Assembly (NCBI GenBank): GCA_963971285.1
Contig: OZ020260.1
Coordinates: forward strand, 12,806,798-12,870,797
Source of the DNA: Astropecten irregularis
Taxonomy: Eukaryota; Echinodermata; Asteroidea; Paxillosida; Astropectinidae
DNA: 64,000 nucleotides
Direction of reading: 5' to 3'
This document shows positions 54,356 through 64,000 of this stretch, one piece after another. The position numbers were made by a program, and so were the translations under genes. The first letter of the stretch is position 1; every line of letters begins with the position of its first letter. The notes beneath the pieces were generated by a model. That model made no database searches. It was not told where the DNA came from and saw only the letters and a program-made list of their open reading frames with translations.

Positions 54356-54905
54356 CAGAATACCCTAATGGATGAAAGGAACAACTTACCAGCATCAAAA
54401 CAGCAATATTGGTGTAAATCGACCAATAAATGGTGAAAATCGACCAAAATGGCAAGTTTTTGCTTTTTCTTGCCGTTTTCATCAATTTTGGCCAAAAATT
54501 GAATTGTTCTCTAATTGATCCAGAATACCCCCAATGGATGAAAGTAACAACTTTCAAGCATAGAAACAGTAATAAAGTGTCTTAGAAGGCCATGGACTTG
54601 ATTTCAAGACATGTCAAAAAATGGTGAAAATTTACCAAAATGGCAAATGCCGTTTTTATCAATTTTGGCAAAAAAATTACTTTTTCTCTAATTGATTCAG
54701 AATACTCTAATGGATAAAAAGAACAACTTCCAAGCATAAAAACAGCAATATTGGTGTCTAAGAAGGCCATGGACTTGATTTCAAGACATGTCAAAAAATA
54801 GCGAAAATTGACCAAGATGGCATTTTGTAGTTTTTGCCAATTTTGGCCAAAAATTTACTTTTTCTCCAATTGATAAAGAATTCCCTTATGGATGAAAGGA
54901 ACAAA
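54350..54905. repeat. Satellite block, about three monomers
   Basis: Diverged monomers with TGATCCAGAATACCC, GATTTCAAGACATGTCAAAA and a mostly eroded palindrome. The block ends at the duplication breakpoint. Confidence 0.85.
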
Positions 54906-57900
54906 GGTCTTGAAACATGTTCACGGCTCAATTTGAGCGCTCATGACTGCAAGAGAAGGGTTAATCGTACCTTAGTGAACATGTGGTCTTGTACCCTCGG
55001 CCTCTACGTCATCATGGCCTATAGCTCCTAAGCTTGTGCTGAAAAGATATAAATTGAAGGATAAAAAGATTCGATTTTAGAAGGAGAAGGCAAAACAAGG
55101 ATTGATAAAATTACAGGGAATACGGGCGATTCACAATAGTGCGCCACCATGAGTTTGCATCATGTTAGCCAATCACAATGCGCGGAATTAGTTTTGTCGA
55201 CAAACTGCGCATGTGGGAAAAATGCGCAGATTGTTGAAAAATTGGCCAACACATTGCAAACTGGTGGCGCACTATTGTGTGAAACACACGTATTGGAGGA
55301 GGAAACATAAATAAAACATGACTCACCTAAGGCGAAGGAGTGGCCGTCAGAAATTCTCAGTCCCTTCACCAATTAGTGACATGCAAGTCTTGCACCCTCC
55401 ATCCATCAACATCCAGCCAGTATCATCCGGTCAAGCACTGGTCTGTTGGGCGACATCCGAGGGTCTTGAAACATGTTCACGGCTCAATTTAAGTGCTCAT
55501 GACTGCAAGAGAATTAAGGGTTAGTCGTACCTTAGTGAACATGTGGTCTTGTACCCTTGGCCTCTACGTCATCATGGCCTAGCTCCTAAGCTTGTGCTGA
55601 AAAGATATAAATTGAAGAAAAAAAATTAGATTCGATTTCAGCCTAGGAGAAGGCTACAGTTAAAACAAGGTTGATAAAATGACAGGGAATACGAGCGATT
55701 CACAATAATACGTGTGTTTCACACAATATCGCGCCACCATGAGTTTGCAATGTGTTGGCCAATTTGTCGACAAACTGTGCATCGTGTTAGCCAATCACAA
55801 TGCGCGGAATTAATTAGATCGACAAACTGCGCATGTGGAAAGATGTGCAGTTTGTCGAAAAATTGGCCTACACATTGCAAACTCATGGTTGCGAACTGTG
55901 TGAAACACACTTATTATGGAGGAGGAAACATAAATGAAAACATGACTCACCTAAGGCGAAGGAGTGGCCGTCAGAAATTATCAGTCCCTTCAATTCCAAG
56001 TTTCTCAGCTCATCAACTGCAGCAATGAAGACTTGCAACCTAGGTCTTGAGCATGTCCACATCTGAAAGAGACTGGTTAGTCTCTGAACATGCTAGTCTT
56101 GTATCCTGGGCCTCTACGTCAAAATGGCCATGCTCCCTCAGCTCCTGTTCAAAAGAAGATCAAAACTGGATCTTAAGTGATGAGAACGAGGCCGCAAATG
56201 CAGAGAGTATATATACAGAAGGAATTGTTAAGAGAATCGCAGTTTAAAAAAGAAAGCATGCATCACCTACAAATGCCTGGGAAGCAGCCATCAGAGATCC
56301 AAAGTTTTTCGATCGGCTCACCAGCTCCAGTGGAGGCGACTTGAGAGGGGTCTTGAGCATGTTCACGGCTTCAAGTTGGTGAACATGCTAGTCTTGAACT
56401 CCTATGTCCTCAACATGAATTTGGTGTAGCTTTTCGGCAAGTGGCTGAAAAAAGGCCTGGGGAGGGAAAAATAAAATGATATAAAACGCACGTCCCATTT
56501 GTTTCATCATAAGTTATATTTTGCGGCGTTTGTGTACACAAGTCCACAATGGTTAGTGTGGTACCCATCCTCTACAGTAAAGTAACCTAAATACTATTCT
56601 TCATCTGTTGGGTCTGGGTACGACAACATTTGCTGTTAGTCAAAAATATCGTTTGGGAAGCTATAAAAGTTGCTTTCCTTTCGTACAACTTTAATTACTT
56701 CTTTTAACGTATATATAACTTCCTATAGTTCCTATGGAAAATTGGCATGGGTTTGAGTATTTTAAGGATATTGTGAAGGGAATTGGCGACACAAAGAATG
56801 TAACACACCCTAACAGCCAAATCCCTTCTAAAATGGGTGTGTCTCATTTTAAAACAGCATTCAAAATCCCCCAAAGTAGGAAAATCTAACAGAAGAATCT
56901 AGGTTTGTTCTCTTACTAGGTACGAGGTGACATTGTAAACTATTACCATAATTTCTGATGCAGAAACTTGAATGACCAGGGACAGACATGGCAGCCAGAG
57001 ATGCTGCACCGTACCGCTATGATATGCATGCATATAGTTCAGTAGGCCCACCGCCCCATCGTCGGCCGAAAACTGGACATTTCCCGTCTTTCCAAATCTT
57101 TTTAACCCCCGAAGAACCATATAAAATCTACTTACCTACACTAGGTAGCATCTGGCTTCATTCCCGGAGGTAAAAGCAGGCTGCAAGGCGATGTAAAAAG
57201 GTGAAATTTGGGTGAATCTTCAACTTTGTGACCGCATACGATGTCACCATGTTGTACGTACAGCACACATACACCCACTATCTGCATGTACTCGTTGTAC
57301 TAGTATACTGTACATGTGTACTACACACCGTGTGGTCGGCTATTCAAATTTGCCACCATTTTTGGCATTGTGAAACGACGCCATACAATAAACGTTCACT
57401 AAGTAAGTACGCGTGCAATAAAGGACACAACAATGGTCAACCATGAGAAAGAATGTCGAATGACACGCCCGCTCGCTTTCATAGACTCGCCAAAGGACTA
57501 GCAAAGTAAAACTGCCAACTTTAATTTTCTAATTAGTTCATTCTTGTGTTATTAGGTTAAAAATAGCGATCGTTACGGTAGTCAATTTGACTTCACAACT
57601 GCGTAAATCAGGGGTCAATATCATATAGAGCTACTTAAGCACCAAAACCTGCCTGAAATGCTGTATTTATTCAGAAAAGAGTAAAACCAGTGACCAAAAT
57701 TATTTTTTGATCCAGAATACCCTAAGGGATGAAAGGAACAACTTACCAGCATCAAAACAGCAATATTGGTGTAAATCGACCAATAAATGGTGAAAATCGA
57801 CCAAAATGGCAAGGGGTACTGTACCCCTTGCCGTTTTTATCAATTTTGGCCAAAAATTGAATTTTTCTCTAATTGATCCAGAATACCCCAATGGATGAAA

Positions 57901-58250
57901 GTAACAACTGTCAAGCATAGAAACAGCAATATAGTGTCTTAGAAGGCCATGGACTTGATTTCAAGACATGTCAAAAAATTGTGAAAATTTACCAAAATGG
58001 CAAATGCCGTTTTTATCAATTTTGGCAAAAAATTACTTTTTCTCTAATTGATTCAGAATACTCTAATGGATAAAAAGAACAACTTTCAAGCATAAAAACA
58101 GCAATATTGGTGTCTTAGAAGGCCATGGACTTGATTTCAAGACATGTCAAAAAATCGCGAAAATTGACCGAGATGGCATTTTGTAGTTTTTGCCAATTTT
58201 GGCCAAAAATTTACTTTTTCTCCAATTGATAAAGAATACCCTTATGGATA
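54906..58250. repeat. Segmental tandem duplication, copy 2
   Basis: It begins GGTCTTGAAACATGTTCACG directly after satellite sequence. It lacks about 250 bp found in copy 1 at about 54038-54291, and carries small indels (for example around 53090 versus 56690). Confidence 0.88.
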
Positions 58251-58620
58251 AAAGGAACAACTTTCAAGCATAAAAACAGCAATATTGGTGTCTTAGAAGG
58301 CCATGGACTTCATTTCAAGACATGTCAAAAAATGGCGAAAATTTACCAAAATGGCAAGGGGTACCCCTTTTGGTTTTTTCAAATTTTGGCCAAAAATTTA
58401 CTTTTTCTCTTATTGATCCAGGATGCCCTAATGGATGAAAGGAACAACTTTCAAGCATAAAAACAGCAATACTGGTGTCTTAGAAGGCCATGAACTTGAT
58501 TTCAAGACATGTCAAAAAATGATCAAAATTGCCGTTTTTATCAATTTTGGCCAATTGATCCAGAATACCCTAATGGATAAAGGGAACAACTTTCAAGCAT
58601 AAAAACAACAAGACCACCAA
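57705..58620. repeat. Satellite block, about five monomers
   Basis: Monomers like those at 38.3-46.2 kb. One carries GGCAAGGGGTACTGTACCCC, the palindrome with a single-base insertion at its centre; others have lost it. Confidence 0.88.
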
Positions 58621-58804
58621 CAAATCAGCTTTGAATGTTTTTATTAGCAGCTATTAAATATATATTTGAATAGGCAAAATACAGTGATTGTACATGTACA
58701 ATACAATTTAAATATATATCAGCTATATTTCTTACAGATATACATGTATATATATAATATATATTTTGATATATATAATGTGTGTGTGTTTGAATAATTC
58801 ACAG

Positions 58805-58997
58805 ACCAGAATTAAATCTTTTGGCCGGAGGTGGCGGCTACAATAATGGGAAGAGCTCATCACAAGCTAAAAAATCAAAAATTGTGAATTTGAAAATAGA
58901 GAAATTTTTACCACCTTTTACAAAAAATCAACGACAAAAATTTAAAGGCAAACTTGCTCTCTCCTACAAATACATCGGAAAGAACTGGTCTATTTAG
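58805..58997 (+). other. Open frame without ATG, possible exon
   Basis: After a CAG at 58802-58804, a frame of about 63 codons includes LLAGGGGYNNGKSSSQAKKS and ends at TAG 58995-58997. It is Gly- then Lys-rich. The acceptor lacks a pyrimidine tract, so this is weak. Confidence 0.15.
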
Positions 58998-59223
58998 AAT
59001 TGTCGAAAAAAAAAATCAATTTTAAATACACCAAAATCACAATACTTAGGATATATGATACTGGCATGTATATTAAAGAGCTACACACTACGATGCAGTT
59101 GTTTTCTGGACAAGAATAATGAAATTAACTATGACCAAAACAAACAATCTTCAAAATTTGAAGAGAATCTTACATGTACACACACACGTGATAGAAAATG
59201 TTGACAACACCTCTACAAGTCCA

Positions 59224-59364
59224 GGAGTCGATTTCACGAAGCCCTACGATCCATCGTAAACTTGAGTTATGAAGGATGACCAATCCTATCCTATGTAGGG
59301 CTGCAATGCATCATACATCCTACGATTGATAGTAAGTTACGATGAGTTTGGTGAAAAATACCCC
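59224..59364. mobile_element. M2 inverted-repeat element
   Basis: GAGTCGATTTCACGAAGCCC and GAGTTTGGTGAAAAATACCC, not nested in M1 here. Confidence 0.65.
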
Positions 59365-59428
59365 TGAAATGATGTTCCGTAGGGAATAAAAACCCAGTAA
59401 ATACAGAAAATGCTGTCACACACCATGG

Positions 59429-59670
59429 GCGTTTACGAAACGGAGGCTCAGGCTCAGGCTCCAGCTCTGACATCCACAAGCTGAAAATATAGGTTGTGGT
59501 TTTCCATTGAAGCTGAAGCTCTGTTTTCCTTTTCAAACCAGAGAATCTACTTCAGATCCGCAGCCAAAAGCCTCTATTTTGATACCAGTTGTTTCAGAAT
59601 GGATTCACGAAATAGAACCGGAGCATGAGACGGAGCCTGAGCCTCCGTTTCATCTTTTCCTCCAAGCTAG
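59429..59670. mobile_element. M5 inverted-repeat element
   Basis: GGGCGTTTACGAAACGGAGG on the left and GAGCCTGAGCCTCCGTTTCA on the right. The core is shared with 36026-36228 in the same orientation. Confidence 0.75.
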
Positions 59671-62600
59671 GATTGGCCATTTTGTTAAGTCTTCCCTTCC
59701 ATCATACTAAAATCTGCAAGTTGAGAGTTGCCTTTCAGCCAATCTACTGAGTGTTAAGCCGTAGCTCCATATCTGCATTTGGATCTGTTTATAATGTTTG
59801 ACAGCCGAAAGCTTGAGCCAAAACTGAGGTTTGCAAAAGGGGCTAATATGTGAACCAATATAAAGTAATACATACTTGTTCCCATTAAGTCTTTAATAAT
59901 AATAAGCTGCAATTGAGACTTTGGAAGTTTGATATTATAAATTCTTGACAATTAAGTACCAAGCGACATTTGCGGCACTTGTACTCCACGATCAACTCCG
60001 TTTTGAATACAATTTCATTTAAAACAAACAAACAAACAAACCAAAAAATAAAATGAACTTCAAAGGCCATGTCACACAAAGCAATAGGCCTAAGCAATCA
60101 GTTGTTTTTCCTGCAATTTTCCCAGCATATTTTGCCCCATTTTATGTCTTTTTCTGTAATGGACTTGCATAATGATCAGTCTTGAAACTGCACTATTATA
60201 AATACTTTCAGAGGAAATTGCTAGGTTTTTTTTATGACTCAGTTAGTATTCATGACATTTTTTGCCACACAAGTGTTCCTTTTGAATGCAGTTAGGAGTG
60301 ATTGTCTTAAACAGTTTCTGTTACGAAAATATTGTCTTGTGTGACAAGGCCTTTAACCTAGACAAAGATCCCCTACATAATATGACATCAAGTTTGTAAA
60401 CACACACATTTACAAGTACACACACATAATATACTGGGTTTTTGTTTTATACTGTGTACATGTGGGACACATCATCCTTTTTGTTTCAACTGAAAAAGGG
60501 GCAGAGCGCTGGTTGGCCACGCCCTGCTCATGTTAGCACGCCAGTCATCACAGTATGAATGTCTGTGGTCTTTGGCCTGCTCTGGCAAAACTAAGTAATC
60601 AGTAATCAATGCATTTTCTTAATTAAAGGAGAGATCTATACAAAAATATGGTCTAACGCATGGAATAATTAACATAGTTTACTCTGTGCATGCATGTATA
60701 AATAATTTTTGGTCACCATAGATAATTTTCATGAGTAGTACCATTTGCATAATGAAACTTCACTCTTTAAAAATAAACAAGCAAAGGAGATGCAATGAGA
60801 AAAAATTTGAAAAAAACAATAAAAAAAATGAATCATCACATTTTTATGTTATTGGTGATGGAAAATTTATTGCCATAGCAACAATGTTTCAAAGGTGTTG
60901 AATGCATCAGTTGACTTACCAGAGCAGGCAAATTAGACAATCTGTTGTCATAGCAACATGACTACATCCCGGTTACCTATTGGTCTGACAGTAATTAATT
61001 AATTAAAGGCTTTTTTTGTCTTGTTATCGTTGTCAAATTAATTAATGCTCTTAAATTCAAGCTAGGCACGTAATACACACACAAGTTGTGGTTCTTGTGA
61101 ACTTTTTGAATACAATAAAGCTGGTATCAAAATATAAACAGGGTTTTTTGTTTGTCCCTTTTTTTTCTCTTAAATTACTCGACGCAATATATATCCGCAG
61201 AAATTTACAAACTAAAAGTAACCATTATTTTACATCATAATACACAAACACATTTTTAAATTGTGCAATAAAATATTTGGATGGGTGATTCTCAACATAT
61301 ACTATAGGTGATTTCTACGTGCACGCATTATTTTGTTAACACATTACAGAATTTTCATGTAATTTGTAAAAAGCGTGATTTTGTTTGGTACATGTGATTT
61401 TTTTTCAAGTATGAGTGATTTTTTTTAAGTGTGAATATTTTTTGATGTTTAGCGATATATTTTTTTCCAAAGTTATTCTGAGTACAAAAATAAAGAGTTA
61501 AAACTTGAACTGTGAACAGAAATGAATGTACACTGTTCTGTCAAATTCAAACAAATTTCAACCCAAATATTATTCATATTATCTAATATTTTGAGATTTT
61601 TCATTTATAAGCACATCATTGGCTGGGCCTTCATTTTTGGGGAGATTATAATATTACATAATTTCATTTTGTTTTATATGCTGCTGCACCTTTTCTTTAC
61701 ATCAAATTGCTGGACTGGCTCCAAATTTAAGCTTACCAGTCGTCTTTTTCCTTTTTTGTGTGCTACTGATGGGCTAGTGGTGCTTGCATCCTTGGGCAAG
61801 ACGCTTTGTCACATATTGCTTCTCTTCATCACGGTGTAAATGGGTACTTACGAGGGTAGAGATGGCTTTCTGTGGTTTGATTACCTTTTGAACACTTACA
61901 GCAGCCAGGGCTGTATACTCCCCAGGGAGTTGAGATGGTTTCAGGAATGTAAATGTAGCTCAATGACCAGGGATAACAATAATACTTGCATTTTAACATA
62001 TCACATTGATTGTGATACATATCATGATATATGCGCTATATGAAATCGGTTTGTTATTATAATTTCCAAGGATTCATGATCAGTCAAGCTTGCAACAGCA
62101 CCCTCACATGCGATATCTATAAGGCCTGAGGTCATATTGCAGTTTTAATAACGCTAAGCACAATTTTCATGCTATTTATAGCAGTAAAGTTCCCCATATA
62201 AAAGAGTAAGCATATTTTACAAAGTCTACTAAGCAAGAAATTGAAACGGCTGCAAGCTTACACACTCACTGTGGTTTTTGCACGAACACATTGCTCATTT
62301 TCCGGCAGTAAGTCGCAGGAATATTTAAACACACATTTTGTCCCAGAACGTAACCATATTATTGCAAAACGTACAAGTTATTACCGGAAATTGGTCACAC
62401 TTTTGCGCAAGTGGAAAAAAAGAGAAAAAGTTTCTCAAATTCTTGGGGAGGGGGACATGAAACAAGATTCTAGACAAAAATGTACTGTGCATTTTCAAGG
62501 TCCTCTATCCTGAGAGCATAATTATATAGGAATACTGCTGTTTATGCTAAATAATGAAATTAAAATAAAATAAAAATTTAAGAAAATTAATTTAGGAGTA

Positions 62601-63072
62601 CTTTGCTCAATATGAGGAATGTTTACATAGATAATTATACCCACTGAAAAAAAAATAATAATATTCCTGATTTAAAATTAATTTTTTTCAAGTACAACAA
62701 GGTATTAGACGTACTGGCCGTTTGGTTTGCGTTTTAGCAATTTGGGGTTTGCAGACGGTTCTTTGAAGGTTATTTTGTCAAGGTGCGTCAAATTTGGTTT
62801 CTATGAAACACAACATGGTAGAGCACAAAGTGAATGCGTATCTCAATTTGTAGTTTCGTTAATTGATCCATTTGTCTGTCTGTGCGATATTTTATCAATT
62901 TTCCTGAGGAATTTACTCAAAAACAGCAATAACTCTGCCAATACTGTACTGAAATTTTGTTTTTCTTCCAAAGAGTCAAAATCTGCGATTGTTTTGGTCT
63001 TAGATATTTCTTGGTACGAAGAAACGTCGTGTTTAAAATGATTTTTTTTAAGATCGACGACCCCCTGAATGT

Positions 63073-63222
63073 TTAGCACCCACCTCCCGCTCCGAGAATC
63101 TGCGACCGGTAGTCATCGATCGGGTAGAACGTGGCCAGGACGGGTTTGTCGTTAAACTGGCGTCCGACAAGCGCCCTCTGGGCGTTCTCGCAGTCCAGGG
63201 AGTCTTCAAACTCAACAAAGGC
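63073..63222 (-). CDS. uhmk1: UHMK1-like terminal coding exon
   Basis: 50 codons including the stop, phase 0. It holds the second half of the UHM: FVEFEDS (RNP1-like strand), GRQFNDKPV and the R-x-F equivalent region ATFYPIDDYRS, ending in a short Gly-rich tail. Confidence 0.88.
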   Translation of the reverse strand, partial: AFVEFEDSLDCENAQRALVGRQFNDKPVLATFYPIDDYRSQILGAGGGC

Positions 63223-64000
63223 CTGCAGAAAATAGGGTCCCAGAAAAAAAGGTAAATGTAAGATCTGGGGATCTGATAGACACTGTTCTATGTGTACTGT
63301 GAAGAGACCATCAGTCTTGTTTCAGTGAGGGACTGATTTCTCCACACCATAGGGGTGGAGGCATTCATTGCTGCCTTGCTGTGGACTAGGTACCCCTTCC
63401 AGTCTTATTTGTACTGTGAAGAGACCATCAGTCTTGCCTCAACATGACATCGGTTTTCAAAGCACACTTTCTGGTAAAATGTTCTCTTCAAAAGTGAATT
63501 AAAGAAAAATTGGCTGGAGCGGGATTCGAACCTGCGACCACAGGGGCACAACTTTAACAATCTAGACGCAATAATTACCTTATCCTTGTGGTCTCCATCC
63601 GTGGGCATTGTAATCTCTCTCACCATGCCAAACTTCTCGCATTCCTCTCGCAAATCTTCAATTATATCTGCAGTGCACAAAACAAAAGAAAAGTACAATA
63701 GCTGACCACTGACCAACTGACCAACTCCCCAACTTGACCAACTGACCGACTCTGCAACTGACCTACACCCCAACTGACTCCCCAACCAACTGACCCACTC
63801 TCCGATAGACAGAAAAGCAAGGTCTCACCAGTGAAGCCTTCCTGCTCGGTCTCCTCGCTAGCTTTGTCTGGCATGATAATAAGGCGAAGGATCCTAGTGG
63901 GCTGTAGCAGCAAGTCCTTGAAGTTGGGCTTGAGCTTATGGGTGAAGAAGGCATGCTGCAAGCAGGCTGCTGCAGTGGGCCGTGTCTCTGGATTGCACTG
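63073..64000 (-). CDS. uhmk1: UHMK1/KIS-like kinase, C-terminal UHM domain (partial)
   Basis: Three coding exons on the minus strand: 63829 to beyond 64000, 63579-63667 and 63073-63222, frame continuous, stop TAA at 63073-63075. The first carries NPETRPTAAACLQHAFFTHK, typical of the end of a protein-kinase domain, then KDLLLQPTRILRLI, the linker found before the UHM in UHMK1. The others encode a U2AF-homology RRM-like fold with DIIEDLREECEKFGMVREI, AFVEFEDSLDCENAQRALVG and RQFNDKPVLATFYP. In vertebrates UHMK1 (KIS) phosphorylates splicing factor SF1 and stathmin, and its UHM binds ULM motifs. The kinase core lies outside the window. Other UHM proteins (U2AF2, RBM17) fit less well because of the kinase-end sequence. 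Confidence 0.85.
63495..63560 (-). repeat. tRNA-derived SINE fragment
   Basis: GCTGGAGCGGGATTCGAACC on the plus strand is the reversed box B/acceptor module of the family at 18958-19060. It lies in an intron of the UHMK1-like gene. Confidence 0.45.
63579..63667 (-). CDS. uhmk1: UHMK1-like penultimate exon
   Basis: 89 nt encoding IIEDLREECEKFGMVREITM then PTDGDHKDK, the first helix and strand 2 of the UHM. Minus-strand acceptor GCACTGCAG, donor GTAATT. Confidence 0.88.
63695..63800. repeat. Short CAACTGAC tandem repeat
   Basis: Irregular copies of ACCAACTGACC in the intron between the first two visible UHMK1-like exons. The open frames across it are artefacts. Confidence 0.65.
63829..64000 (-). 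CDS. uhmk1: UHMK1-like exon, cut by window edge
   Basis: At least 57 codons, from the kinase-domain end to the start of the UHM, donor GTGAGACC on the minus strand. The 5' end of the exon is beyond the window. Confidence 0.85.

Larger units (their letters stand above)
51302..54905. repeat. Segmental tandem duplication, copy 1
   Basis: Aligns with 54906 to about 58250 at an offset of 3604-3608 bp with very few differences. It includes part of the 0.57-kb array, the 52.3-54.0 kb region and the satellite block 54350-54905. Confidence 0.9.
58621..63072. other. Interval 3' of the UHMK1-like gene
   Basis: AT-rich, with a TA-rich stretch near 58735-58790, an M2 copy (59224-59364), an M5 copy (59429-59670) and scattered short ORFs. 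Part is probably the 3' UTR of the minus-strand UHMK1-like gene. No coding exon is supported. Confidence 0.5.

Noticed and set aside
62727..63079. ORFs on both strands next to the UHMK1-like last exon
   Set aside because: AT-rich, no recognised domain, and located in the presumed 3' UTR.

Overview
The window looks like nuclear DNA from a marine invertebrate deuterostome. An echinoderm is the best guess, from the dense short inverted-repeat elements and the gene content, but the sequence does not name the species. The DNA is AT-rich and strongly repetitive. Genes have many short GT-AG exons, and there are no bacterial-style operons. Three protein-coding genes are well supported. All three were assembled here by hand from splice sites, reading-frame continuity and family motifs.

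Gene layout. (1) 520-6206, plus strand: the last nine exons of a choline transporter-like gene (SLC44A/CTL, CTL2/4/5 type), cut off by the left window edge. (2) 12067-35890, plus strand: a complete tandem paralogue with 21 coding exons. It predicts 733 residues with no frame break and has two alternative first coding exons, 12067-12133 and 13023-13089. Introns match in position and phase between the paralogues, except that gene 1 has the last two exons fused. Both keep a U12-type (minor-spliceosome) intron at the same place. (3) 63073 to beyond 64000, minus strand: the last three exons of a UHMK1/KIS-like gene, encoding the end of a kinase-like region and a U2AF-homology (UHM) RNA-recognition domain.

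The 38.3-58.6 kb interval holds no confirmed gene and is an unusual repeat complex. It contains a satellite with a monomer of about 190 bp, each monomer carrying a near-perfect palindrome of about 42 bp (38.3-46.2 kb, with higher-order repeats; again at 54.35-54.9 and 57.7-58.6 kb). A G-rich minisatellite sits inside it (39.2-39.7 kb). Further right are exon-like modules on the minus strand (46.9-49.2 kb), an array of a 0.57-kb unit with inverted repeats and a covarying hairpin (50.0-52.3 kb), and a recent 3.6-kb tandem duplication (51302-54905 / 54906-~58250).

Introns and intergenic DNA carry several families of miniature inverted-repeat elements, called M1-M8 here. There are also tRNA-derived SINE-like copies, simple repeats and minisatellites. 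The two CTL genes probably encode plasma-membrane or organelle transporters for choline or related amines. The UHMK1-like gene is a putative splicing-factor kinase. I see no functional link between them.
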